NCBI GenBank assembly: GCA_961205875.1
Contig: OY540813.1
Span: 15,657,001-15,721,000, forward strand
From: Sialis fuliginosa
Taxonomy: Eukaryota > Arthropoda > Insecta > Megaloptera > Sialidae
Reading direction: 5' to 3'
DNA length: 64,000 bases
The stretch's first letter is position 1, and every line of letters begins with the position of its first letter. Positions 47,785 to 58,599 of this stretch are shown piece by piece. The notes under the pieces are model-generated. The model saw only the letters and a program-made list of their open reading frames with translations. It made no database searches and was not told where the DNA came from. The position numbers were made by a program, and so were the translations under genes.

Positions 47785-49670
47785 CGTTAGTGCGCTTATC
47801 ACTCGAGAACCACTTATCAGATTATAGATAAAAAACTATTTATATTTCTTATTTAAACTTTTTTGATATTATCAATAGTTTCAGAAATAAATGCCTGGTC
47901 CTATAATAATTATAAATCCTGTAAATGGAATGTATACGAAACTTAAAAAGACGCGATTAATAAAAATAAAATGCAAACTTGAGTATTAAAAAATAACTAA
48001 AAAACTATTTCACTCACAATGAATAAAACGGAATTTACATATCTGCAGAATGGAATTGATATAATTATAAAGTTTACACATAGTTTAAATACGTGTAGAA
48101 TAATTTAAAATTTACTATGCAGTAGTGCCGTGAACGCGTCTTATGAACTAAAATTGAAAATAAATAGTACTTTTTATTTCATCTATACAACGAATGAAAT
48201 ATACCAGATGGACTCGTTATTACACTACATTCGTGTTTTGTTTTGCTTACCCCTGTAATTATTTATTGTTGTTGTGTTTGTACATGTGTTTACACAGTAA
48301 CCATATTTTAAAATCTCATACGTGATATATGTACTGTTCCGAGAGATTTCATTTTATGTAACTCCTGTTTTATTTTCTATTAAATATGTATATCGCATAT
48401 TCATTTAAAAACTAACTACCTGAATATTTACGAAATTATGCATTTAAAAAAAATAAAAGTTGTTTGGTTTTGAGAGAGAACAAAATTGCTTTTTTATAAA
48501 AATGATTTTTTTATTACGATACCTTATTCTATGAAAAAAAACAAGTAACTTTTGTATGAAATCATTTTTTGTGTGACTTCAATTTGTCGACACATTTATC
48601 AAAATAATGAAAATTTTGGGACTTTTAAAGGTTTTGTAGTCGGAAACTATCAACCTGAGAGAAAATGTGCAAAACATTAAAAAAATGTTTATTTTTAATT
48701 TCATAAAACTCAGAGAATTATCGTGTCGGTCTCGGTCCGGCACGATAGTCTGGATCGACTCTTATTTCAGAATTTTTTTACTTAGAAAAAATCTGAAATA
48801 AATGTTTAGTTTTTTAGTAAATTAAGATTTATCTTAAGTTATTGGTTTCCACGTAAAAAAATCTTAAAATTCCTAAAATCTGTAATATCGCGCAAAAATT
48901 ATTTAAGAGAAAAGTTGTTTAATGTTTTCTATAGAGAACACCGTGATAAAATTTGTAAAAACAAATTTTACCCTGAAAACGTCTACGAAATCATTTTGTT
49001 TAATTTTGTTAATTGAAACCTTAAAAAAATGCTTAGTTTCAGGAATATTCAGGTGGTAAGTTTTCAAATGAATTCCCGGTATATTATGTGATATGAAAAA
49101 GAATTAGTTTATTAAAGCTATTTAAGTATAGGTAGGTACGTATAACGGTCATAAAGGATGAAACTTGATTAAATATCAACAGCTTTTTTATGAAAAAATA
49201 ATGTAGGTACTTACTTTAATCTTTAAGGATTATTATTATTGAATTAGTAAAATATTTATTTTTAATAATTTATTGAAAAAATGATATTGTTATTATTTTT
49301 TAATATCCATTACAAATATTACGAATACAGGCGACAATTTTCGTATTAATTATTATTCTATATTGCTATCTACTACGGTAATTAATTAAAAAGTATATAC
49401 AACATGTCACATTTTTAATTCCCTTCGTTTAAAATGTTAAAATTTGAAGTACAATAATTATTAATATTCATTGATTTTTTTCAATTTTAATTTAATAAAA
49501 TCATTTCAGACAATGCAAATTTATTTAATTTTTCGAGAATCTTTAACGTTAAATAATTTTTAAAATATCTAGTTAAAATAATGTGGGCTAGATTAATACA
49601 ATAATTGAGATTATTATTATTAAAATCAACTAAAAACGTAGTGCAGTGTATACAATGTTTGTATTAAATG
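47785..49670. other. AT-rich stretch, no gene seen
   Basis: Holds a small hairpin near 48722-48748 (ATCGTGTCGG pairing with CCGGCACGAT), otherwise nothing recognisable. Confidence 0.4.
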
Positions 49671-49703
49671 CGGTCCTGACTTAAGTGGTCAGTGGTCCAT
49701 TCG

Positions 49704-49830
49704 ATGACGCGGTGGTGGTGGTTGAACGCATGCCACACGGGTCGTGGCTCTTTGCAGGATACGAATCCAGACAATGCGAATGGATCTGTCGTCGTCGATC
49801 AGCCAGAAGATGGAGTCGCTCTATTGCAAG
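49704..49830 (+). CDS. candidate alternative first coding exon in a GC-rich island
   Basis: The DNA from ~49670 to 49830 is GC-rich and ends at a plausible donor (CAAG/GTGTGA, GT at 49831). From ATG 49704 one frame reads MTRWWWLNACHTGRG, SLQDTNPDNANGSVV and on to EDGVALLQ, ending phase 1, the same phase as the liprin-beta exon at 29453. An acceptor-like CTCTTTGCAG at 49748-49757 would instead make an internal exon 49758-49830. All three plus frames are open across it, so the frame is not secure. I do not recognise the protein. Confidence 0.3.
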
Positions 49831-49984
49831 GTGTGAAAATTATATACACCGTGACAATTATATTCTGATACAAATCAAAACGCTAAAATATTAAATTTAT
49901 AATAAAGTTTATTCAGTTCTTAAAGTAGACATATTATGTACTGAACATTTATAATAAATTTTTGGAAATAACTCCTTAATTTAG

Positions 49985-50600
49985 ATAACTAGCTTCAATC
50001 TTCTTTCAAAGTCATTGCAAGCGGCACGCACTGTTTCCATTGGCATTTTCCCCAAATTTTGAGAATAACATTCTTAAATTGCTGCAAATTTGAGAATTTT
50101 TAATCTGAGAACTATATATGTATGTATAATATGACCATACAAAATAATCCGAGGATTGCAATCGCGAGAGCTTGGCGGCCATTCATTCTTCAACAAAAAA
50201 TTAACCAAATTATCTTTACACCATGATTCAATAAAGTCTGCTCTATGGGAGGGGGCTCCATCTTGTTGAAAATAATAATAATCATCTCCAAATAAATTTT
50301 TGGCATTTGTCATGACATTTTTCTTCAATACTTCCTTCAAATAGTATTTTGTAGTAATTTTTACGCCTTTTTCGATAAAAAATTAAGGGGAATTTGCTTC
50401 TTGGGTTGATGACGCCCCAAACCATGACCAACGCAACATTCCGGAATCTTGGAACGTGTCTTTTGTCTTCCGGGATGTCCTCAATCTTAGCAGACTAAAC
50501 TCTTGTCATTCTAGGAATTGTGGGATTGTTCCAGAACAAATAACTTCTCATCGGAAAATATAAATTCATCACCAGCGTGCCAAGACATTTTTAATATTAT
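49985..50600 (-). pseudogene. Tc1/mariner-superfamily transposase relic
   Basis: Minus strand, in broken frames: VMVWGVINPRSK, then (after frame shifts) KKNVMTNAKNLFG, YYFQQDGAPSHRADFIESWC and NEWPPSSRDCNP. 'QQDGAPSH' and 'WPPSSPDLNP' are the hallmark second and third catalytic Asp regions of this superfamily. Here the last motif has changed to SSRDCNP but keeps its Asp. N-terminal DNA-binding part, first Asp region and terminal repeats were not found. Confidence 0.82.
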
Positions 50601-51660
50601 TTCTTTCATGCTCGAATTTTTTATTAAGATTAATTAAATTGCATAATTGTTTTACATGATATACTAGATAACATAACGGTACTTTTAATTGTTTTTTGGT
50701 AAAGAATGGGTTGCTAGAATAACGCTAATAATGGTACATCTTCGATAAAGAGTTGTATCAGAATATAATTGTCAGGGTGTATATATTATAAAATTTGTAT
50801 TATAAGTAATTATTTATATTTTACTGGATATGAAGTTTAGTATTAATTTTAATTTATAATCTATTCATATTTCCAGTATAATGAACCGTTTTAAAGATAT
50901 CACAGTACTTTTTCTCCAAAACCTTTTACAATATTTGTATCTGTGAACACAATAAAGAATTATACATCACGCACAATATATTTTTTGACTTATAACCTTT
51001 AATATTTTGTGCACATATCTTTCTGATCAATCAATTCTCTTATTTCCGATTTTGTCATACTACATACATCCGAGTGACATTAAGATGTGAGGATTTATTG
51101 TTGACAACATGTATGTGTATTAAGGGACACAATTCGTATGAATAGAAGGCAAATTGTGTCGATGATTGATTAGATACACCGTATTTATTTTGTGCATATG
51201 TATATTTTATAATAAAAATACGGATGTATGTTTTTGACTTACTTCTGATGATAAAGCTTAACAAGGTAGTACTGTATATGGTAGAATCCTTCATAACTGC
51301 TTTGATCCCTTGTCATTCAATATAATCTTAACATTAAGACGTCCCTTTATGAGCCACTGTATTTGAAGTTTGTAAACCAATTAGTTTGTTTTAATACAGC
51401 TGAATAGAGTAGATTGAGAATGACAAGACTTTGATGTGGTATTTTTCTTGAATATACAGGATGTTTGTTTCGGCGATACGAATATTTTGAAGGAAGGTAG
51501 AATGAGTCATTTGGAAGTGATTTGAGCAAATATACAAAGTGCACCAGTTCCTCCCTCGCTTTGTGATCGTTTTAGAATGAGACAAAAAAAATTTCAGCAA
51601 TATCAATATTTTTGGTGTTGAAAATTACCTTTGTTAGAGACGCACACGAGATCAGACGTG
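50600..51660. other. AT-rich stretch, no gene seen
   Basis: Only AT-driven open frames (51055-51294, 51347-51606) without domains. Confidence 0.4.
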
Positions 51661-51669
51661 AGTTATGTA

Positions 51670-52102
51670 AAGGCGCGGTTACACAGTGCGAGCTGGCCTA
51701 GTCAGTTACTGCAGTGCAGCTACTCGCACCGTGTGACCGCATCATACGTGTTACTGTCATGTGCAAGTCGGTCAGTACCTCGCATCCGAGTTACTACAAC
51801 ATTTTTTGTTTTTAATCATCTCTCGCCTTCCCCCACCACGCCACAAGCAGCAGCTCGCATGCGACTCGGACGTCAACTTGCACGGTATTGCGAAATGACA
51901 GTAGCTCGTAAGCTCGGGACCACACTGAGTACATGAAAGCTAGTGAAATGCGAGTACACACATGCAGTAGCTGTCTACTTTCACGTCAGCAGCTCGCACT
52001 TGTGTGACCGGGTGAGGCGAGTCGAGCTACTGTCATACGAGTACACAGGTGCAGTAGCTGTCCACTGTCAGGTCAGCAACTCGTATTGTGTAACCGCGCC
52101 TT
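51670..52102. mobile_element. GC-rich inverted-repeat element, 433 bp
   Basis: Ends AAGGCGCGGTTACACAGTGC and its inverse (TATTGTGTAACCGCGCCTT). The interior is built from repeated GCAGTAGCTGTC, CTCGCA and GTGTGACCG words on both strands, for example GAGTACACA at 51950 and 52040. Much higher GC than the flanks. The 101-codon open frame across it follows from the composition and shows no domain. No target duplication recognised. Confidence 0.75.
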
Positions 52103-52105
52103 AAG

Positions 52106-52470
52106 TCTCATTAGGTCTTGGTCTCTTTGACAGTTTCGTAGAAATTTAAGCCGTATCGTCTGGTAAAACAATAAACCGATTTTATCTCGTATACGTGACC
52201 GAGACAAGTCTCGCGTGCTCAGTCTTTAATTTCGATGTGTTTAAAAAAATTAATTTTCCATTAATTTTTATAAATTATTTTTTGATATATTTTTTACTTT
52301 AATTGTTGCTTTAATTAAAAACGTGATTCGCATCAAAATTTTAGACAGTCTCGTCTCGTTAAAATTCAAGTGGTATCGTCTCGTCCGAATTTAAGCCTAT
52401 CTCGTTAAAGTTCTCGATCTTATTTTGATGCAGAAAATAAAGTATCACCTCGGTCATGCAGCCTTAACTT
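52106..52470. repeat. degenerate GTCTCG-rich repeat ending GCAGCCTTAA
   Basis: Contains AGTTTCGTAGAAATTTAAGC, GTATCGTCTGG, GACCGAGACAAGTCTCGCG and GTCTCGTCCGAATTTAAGC. Its end is the complement of the start at 4049. The GC-rich element at 51670 appears to sit inside or at the edge of this repeat. Confidence 0.45.
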
Positions 52471-52479
52471 TTGCTATAA

Positions 52480-54160
52480 ATGAGGTTAAAAATATGTTTT
52501 CAAGAAATTGTTGAGTATTATTATGAAACTACAGACCAAATGGTAGTTCGAAATTCGTTGTGGGCACTTTGGCTCTTCTTACCCGGCTAGAGCTTTTATA
52601 TAACTGAAATAACGTTTACATTGTTTTATTTATTGTAATTTTATTTATATATAAATAATTTATTCCTAAATACATATAATTATTGAAACTCCAATCATGT
52701 GCCAAAATGTATTTAGTTAGTAAATAAACTTTTCTTATTTAACTTCTCCTTGATACAAAAGTAGGTTCTCAACAGAAACCAAAACACGAAGTAATTAATT
52801 TAGTATCGTTGTACGCTTCCAATGAACAAGGAAATGTGATATTGCACGAATTTTGTTAATTTGGTGTAAAAGTGATAATATAAGTACGTGCGCATATCTG
52901 ATAAAATTTTATTTAATAAAGTATCCTACATTTTCCCAACATATTGAGATACATTTCTATCAGTGAATGTACATATCTGGTTCTTGTAACAAAAATTATA
53001 TTTTCTATATATAATTTTATATTGTATTTTCGTTTTAGAAATATTTATGTATGTCGTTTTGTATTTTTGTTGATTCCATCAAAATTATAAAATGAATATT
53101 TAGTGTCCTAATTGTTTTATGCATCTGCATAATATGTATATTAATGCTAATATTTGTATATATGATCATATATTAATTATATAATGAACAATTATTTGAT
53201 ATGAACATAAAATAATCCTGCTTAGTATTTTGTTTGTTTACCAACAAGTTGAAAACAAATGAATTAGGGTTAATTATTTTGGCTATAGAATGGCCTCAGG
53301 ATTTTATTATTTATAAACGTAAATATTTATTATTTTATTAAAAATTAAATCTTATAGAGAAATATTTATAATTTTATCAATATAATAATAAAGATGTCGA
53401 AGTCCAGACTAAAAATCATTTTAATAAAAATGTAGGATAGTTTTAATTTTTGAATATTATAATACACAATAATTATTGTTTTATATCTATTCATAATTTA
53501 CACAATGTATTTATATTATAATCAAATGAGACACTAAGTATTTTAATGTAGTAAAATGTACATCTACTAGTAGTTCGTATATAATTAAATTATACCATAG
53601 AACAATGTAGATATACAATACACTTATGTGGTACATTAATTAATTATTAACCATTAAATTTATACATTTATGTATGTTCATAAACAGAGTTGAATTCAAT
53701 TTAACTTCCATAGTTGTTGTTGACATCTAAAAATACATTCTCTTTTTGTCTTATATATTAGATGGAACAATATACTAAGAAAATATTTCGTTTGAATAAT
53801 TAAACGTATATTAAAAAATGTATTAAAAATTATACATGTTAACATTAGAAATGATATTATAAAAATGTTGATTTAATGTAGTATAAACATGCGCATATAA
53901 AAAATGTAGAATATCAAGATATTAATAATAGTATCCTCTTCTATAGAATTTTTTTTCTTATTGTTAGTGACTTTTTTTCATTAAACCAACTGAAAGTCAT
54001 TTTTCATTAGAGTTTTATTTACATATTTTCACATAATAATTGTAGATATACAAATGAAATGATAGGTATTGGTGTAATTAAACCAATTTGAGGTAAAATA
54101 ATACTAAAAAAAAAGATCTGTTTAATCATTCCTAAAAATACATCTACAAACCAAAACAAT
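52480..54160. other. AT-rich stretch, no gene seen
   Basis: Long runs of short AT words and no coding signal. Confidence 0.5.
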
Positions 54161-54164
54161 ATTT

Positions 54165-54353
54165 AATTGAGGCGGTGAGTTCCAAAACTCGTAGTTCCAT
54201 TTAAAAAAAATTAGTAAAACTCGCTTTATCATAATAATAAGTGAGTTTTGCTCAAAATAAATGAAATAATGCCAAAAATTCTTTTAAAATCCACTGACAT
54301 CTCGTTTTTTTTTTAAATGAAACGAACGAGTTTTGCAACTCATCTCCTCAATT
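54165..54353. mobile_element. palindromic MITE (family A), copy 2, 189 bp
   Basis: AATTGAGGCGGTGAGTT on the left and AACTCATCTCCTCAATT on the right. The centre has AAAACTCGCTTTATC pairing with AGTGAGTTTTGC. Same family as 6683-6921 and 14031-14123. Confidence 0.8.
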
Positions 54354-55790
54354 TAAAACACGATTTCTTTCTGGCATTTCAAATCATTTACTATTTATAA
54401 CCGAATTTTTGAGTTGAATTTTAATTAAAAATACTTTCAAACATTTGATCAGTTATCTGATAAATTTAAAATTTAATGCCCTAAATGACAGTTTGTTGAC
54501 AATTGCGTGGTATCGATTCTAACAAACCTTTATCCACTGTAGCTTCACTATACATGTAAATTTACTTTATATGTTGAATATATTGCAAAGTGATACACAT
54601 AAGTTTTCCGTCTTTCGTTTTGTAAACAAATACTATTAACTTCATGTCACAGTAACATTTTGTTATTTACATTTAAAGCCTATTTGTTGCGGGATCCTCA
54701 AGTCACGCTATTTGGTTTATGGGATACCTATGTTTATCTTGTTTTATATCATTAATTGCCAACATTACTGAAGTTTTCAGATATTTACACTACATTAGTA
54801 TATCGTGTTGTTATCTGTATTTATTACTTGGATATTTTAATTTTTTTATACATATCTACAAGAAATGTAGTATACGTATAAACGTATAATAAAGTATAGT
54901 AATGATGAAAATTTTCGATATTTTAACACAATTATATGTTTTGAAGGTCCTTGGATCACTTACGACTATATCGTTTATATAACCAAAATAACGAATCTTA
55001 AAAACGTTCTTGTATACTGCATATAGATGCACATTTCCTATTTTTGAAGACAATCATAAACTGGAAACAGATTTCTACACTTTTTTACTTGTCAGTTTTT
55101 TTAATTATTAAGCTTTTCTGAAATTCTGAAATTGTTTTTAAGATGTAATTATTTTTAAAATTATTTTTGAAACTATCGGTAATAAAGAAAAATGTTTTTA
55201 TTTAAAATTACAGATAATATTATTATTTATCATGTTTAACCTTTTTTTGGTATAACAAACCGATTACAAGATTTCTGTATAACAAAGTAAAAAAAAAGTT
55301 TTGGTGACCACAGCAGATTATTTTTTATATTATTTAAGTAGTGTGATTACACACAAAATTTTGTTACATGTGAATTTGGTGATTTAAATTCGAATTTGTT
55401 TGTATATTTTAATTTTCAAGTAATGCTATTTTTCGATTTACGAAATGAGATATTGCCCCCTATGCTTTCTCCGTGTCACCATCACTATCATGATGTTAAT
55501 TATCATTCACAATTATAATTTTATCACATGCTAACGATATTTTATCATTTTTTTGTGAATATGAAAATATGGAAATCCTTTTGATTTTGCGATATTTTCA
55601 ACCTTTAATGTAGTGGTTTGGTAATAATCAAGTAATTTTATTTTTATTACAAATAATTTTGACTTTTTTTACTGCATTTAATTGAATGAAGTTACGTTTA
55701 TTAAATTTAGTAATAAAATAATCTATATATTAATACGTGAACATCGAAAATTGTCGTACGTGTTTTTAGTATTTATTATAAGAGGAGGTG
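54354..55790. other. AT-rich stretch, no gene seen
   Basis: No coding sequence or bounded repeat recognised. Confidence 0.45.
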
Positions 55791-55819
55791 AATAAAACTT
55801 TTATCATTTGAAAAGTACT

Positions 55820-56172
55820 ATGCCATAGATGTGCACAAAAAAATCATGTGTGTACGTTGCCGTTAAGGGAGGTAAAATAAAGTTAACATGCACCCATGAT
55901 TTTCCCTCTCGCTGTTTGTTTATTTCCCCTCGCATCGTTCAACAGCATACCAATAGTCCTAGCGTCACCAAGCGGCAAAAATAAATAGTTTTGAATTTCT
56001 GTCGAACGTAGAGAATGCGTGTAGAGATTTCGATTCGCGTTCAATTGCAGTGTTTTTATTTGGAAAATTTTGTTATAAAAGCAGATTAGGTTAGGTTAGG
56101 TTAGGTACTGTGCCATATTTGTATGTGAACAAACAAAAATTTGTGTGTACGTTGCCGTTAAAGCAGATAAAA
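55820..56172. repeat. pair of ~60-bp direct repeats ~290 bp apart
   Basis: TGTGTACGTTGCCGTTAA, preceded by a TGCCATA..TGTG..ACAAA stretch and followed by an A-rich RGATAAAAT-like end, occurs at ~55820-55878 and ~56109-56172. Between them lies a less AT-rich segment and a telomere-like tract. This could be a solo-terminal-repeat pair or a small duplicated element. Confidence 0.5.
56086..56105. repeat. interstitial telomere-type repeat (TTAGG)4
   Basis: Four exact TTAGG units. TTAGG is the telomere unit of most insects. Short internal tracts can mark repaired breaks or telomerase-mediated insertions, but four units can also be chance. Confidence 0.7.
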
Positions 56173-56675
56173 TATTGGTCGAATTTTGACCATAGGCGAT
56201 ACTAGTTATAATAAATATTATTAGTGAATTTCTATTCGCTAAAGAAATTATTTTATTTAATATAGGTACTGATTAGATACAACATTTTTTTAACTAGCAT
56301 TACTTCCTATCTGGTATTTATTGTTTTTGTGTACTAATATTGAAATTTTATTTTCCCTTTTTAATAGTACTATTTTATTTTTTAACTGCAATATTCTTTA
56401 TATTCTTCATATTTTTATACGTTTTCTTTTAAGTCCATCGTAATATTTGAGATACCATAAACAATGTACATATGTGTATAAAAACAGAATGTAACTGGTG
56501 TTGTGTTTGCAGCAAATACGAGAACTAAGCTTGGTATTGAAAACACAATGAATTTCTTATTAAAAAAGGGTTTTATGTTTTGTGATTTTACACATTTTTG
56601 ATACGTTTAAAAAATATAACTTCTTTGCTTTTATTTTAAGAATAATCCATACACATATTCAGGCATATATTTATT

Positions 56676-57150
56676 AGGGTGTTTTTTTATTTTTACTTTC
56701 GGTCCCTTTGGCCTATGTTTTAGCTTTGGATCAAAATTTAATTGTCCCAAAATTTCATTCTTATAGATCAAACCTGTGAATGGCGCAAACCGAGTATTTT
56801 TCCCATTTGATTAACATGAAAATTTGTTTTATTTTAATTTCCAATAGGAGCATATTATAGAGTATTAAATTTCTTACAAAAAAGATCTCAAGTGCTGAAT
56901 TCATAGATCCAGTATTTTTAAAGATATGTTCGTTTAAATATTATCATAAAAAGTAAAATCCAAGTTTTATGATAATTTTTAAACAAACATATCTTAAAAA
57001 TTACTGGATTTATGAATTGAGCACTTAATTCTCTACAAAATATTGCTCTGAGAAATTTTCAAAAATATTTTTTTCAATGAGCTGTTCACGCGTAAGTAAA
57101 AAATTCTACGAGTCTGAAATTTTGGGACAATTAACTTTTGATCCAAAATA
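56676..57150. mobile_element. inverted-repeat element (family E), truncated copy
   Basis: Starts TTAGGGTGTTTTTTTA then GGCCTATGTTTTAGCTTTG, parallel to 46600. It reaches the inverted arm (TGAAATTTTGGGACAATTAA, TTTTGATCCAAA) but stops before the far terminus. The paired middle (ATCATAAAAAGTAAAATCCA with TTTTATGATAATTTTTAAAC) is kept. Confidence 0.72.
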
Positions 57151-57745
57151 AATTTAATATTTTTGGTTCCTAAATATTCACTTAAAATGAAAATATACTG
57201 TTTGAAAGTACAAATATTCGATGGAAATTCAAGAGAGAAAATATGATACCAAGTATTTCTATAAATCATCTTTATTTTTTATCAATAAAATCCTTAATAG
57301 AGAGATAAAAGCATTAAGTATAAAATAAAGACGTTATTTTTTAATTGCGCTCGTAACATTATATTTGTAACTTTTTTTATATATATTCTAAAATTGCATT
57401 TCAAAGTACGCCTTGTCAAAAGTAGAGAAAAGAAACACTGTGAATGTGAAACTTTTCTAGACGGTCTCGGAAATCGTTATTATTTGCGTTAACGACTTTT
57501 CTCAGCGGGTAAGAAGAAAAAGTTTTTTAGGAAAATTATAGGGTGGAAAAAATCATATGTAGTCTATTCTTTGAAAAAGCACTTATTGAAATTCATGACA
57601 AGTTATCCTACCTACATGAAAATATATATAGCATTAAATTTCTCTCTATATGGTAATCTAGTAACGCAGAGACTTTACGTTTTCACATGTTCAAAGTAGA
57701 GCAGCATGGCTCAAGTTGAATATTCGAGGAATTTCTAATTTACAG

Positions 57746-57845
57746 CAACAGGACTACGATCCTTTGTCATATTTGAGAACTTCGTTTGTCTCGAGTACTC
57801 ACAGCTGGGACGAATTTTTTGAAGTACTGTCGCTTCTGAATATAT
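57746..57845 (+). other. weak candidate exon
   Basis: Acceptor TTCTAATTTACAG (to 57745) leads into a frame QQDYDPLSYLRTSF, VSSTHSWDEFFEVLSLL with a mixed, protein-like composition, up to a possible donor GTAATT at 57846 (phase 0 in, phase 1 out). I recognise no domain, and the phase does not fit the liprin-beta exon at 29453. Could be chance or a transposon relic. Confidence 0.2.
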
Positions 57846-58095
57846 GTAATTCGACATTTGTATTAATTGCTGTACAGAATTTTATTTGTTTTGTTGTACA
57901 ATTAGTAATTACCTGTATAAGGCTACTACCAAGGAATTCATTCATGAAACTATAAAAGTACCATTTAAAAAAATTGTTTTTATATACCATTGTATATTGT
58001 AATTTCACTTTGAGTGTGTTTTGCATGAGCAGTGCATATATAACCTCCATACGCTAACGCAAATAGTACGGAACACAACGCAGAAACTTGTATTA

Positions 58096-58598
58096 AGGTA
58101 CTGGCACCAGTTATGGCCGCTATAAGAGTAAGGTTTACTGTTTTTGTGATTGACGGGCTTCTTTTTTGTAATTCTCATGAGCTTATGTTACTAATAAAAC
58201 AAGTAACTCTTTATTTAATCAATTTAATTACCAAAATCCGCAAATGTAGTTTTTTTTTAAATTATAGCCTTTTATTTTTTTATGTTTTTTCTCTAGTAAT
58301 GGATAAAGTAAAAACAGTAATGAGCACGCAGTGATGGACACTTACTAACGATTACAAAATGATAAGTATCTACTACGACACAAAAGATATAAAAGAAAGA
58401 ATCGTCAAATTAAATGTCCACCATTTTGACACCTATTGGCCGATTGTCATCAAATCGCGTTGTAAGACAGTTAAATGTATATAGATCAATATTCAAAAAT
58501 TGGTAATAATCAAATATCAACAAATATTTCTTCTTCAGTACATTTAATTAAAAAATTGCTATTACTGGGGTGATATCCAAGACTGGTGCCAGTATCTT
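58096..58598. mobile_element. inverted-end element (family C), copy 2, 503 bp
   Basis: AAGGTACTGGCACCAGT to ACTGGTGCCAGTATCTT, opposite in orientation to 44936-45492 and similar throughout (TGGCCGCTATAAGAGTAAGG, GATTGACGGGCTTCTTTTTT, CGCAGTGATGGACACTT). The open frame 58113-58334 lies wholly inside and has no domain. Confidence 0.78.
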
Positions 58599-58599
58599 A

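Noticed and set aside
49685..49894. 69-codon ORF starting from GTG over the GC-rich island
   Set aside because: A different frame (from ATG 49704) has better composition and ends at the donor; the 69-codon frame runs through that donor into AT-rich sequence.
51631..51936. 101-codon plus-strand ORF
   Set aside because: Lies across a GC-rich inverted-repeat element; low stop density there is due to composition.
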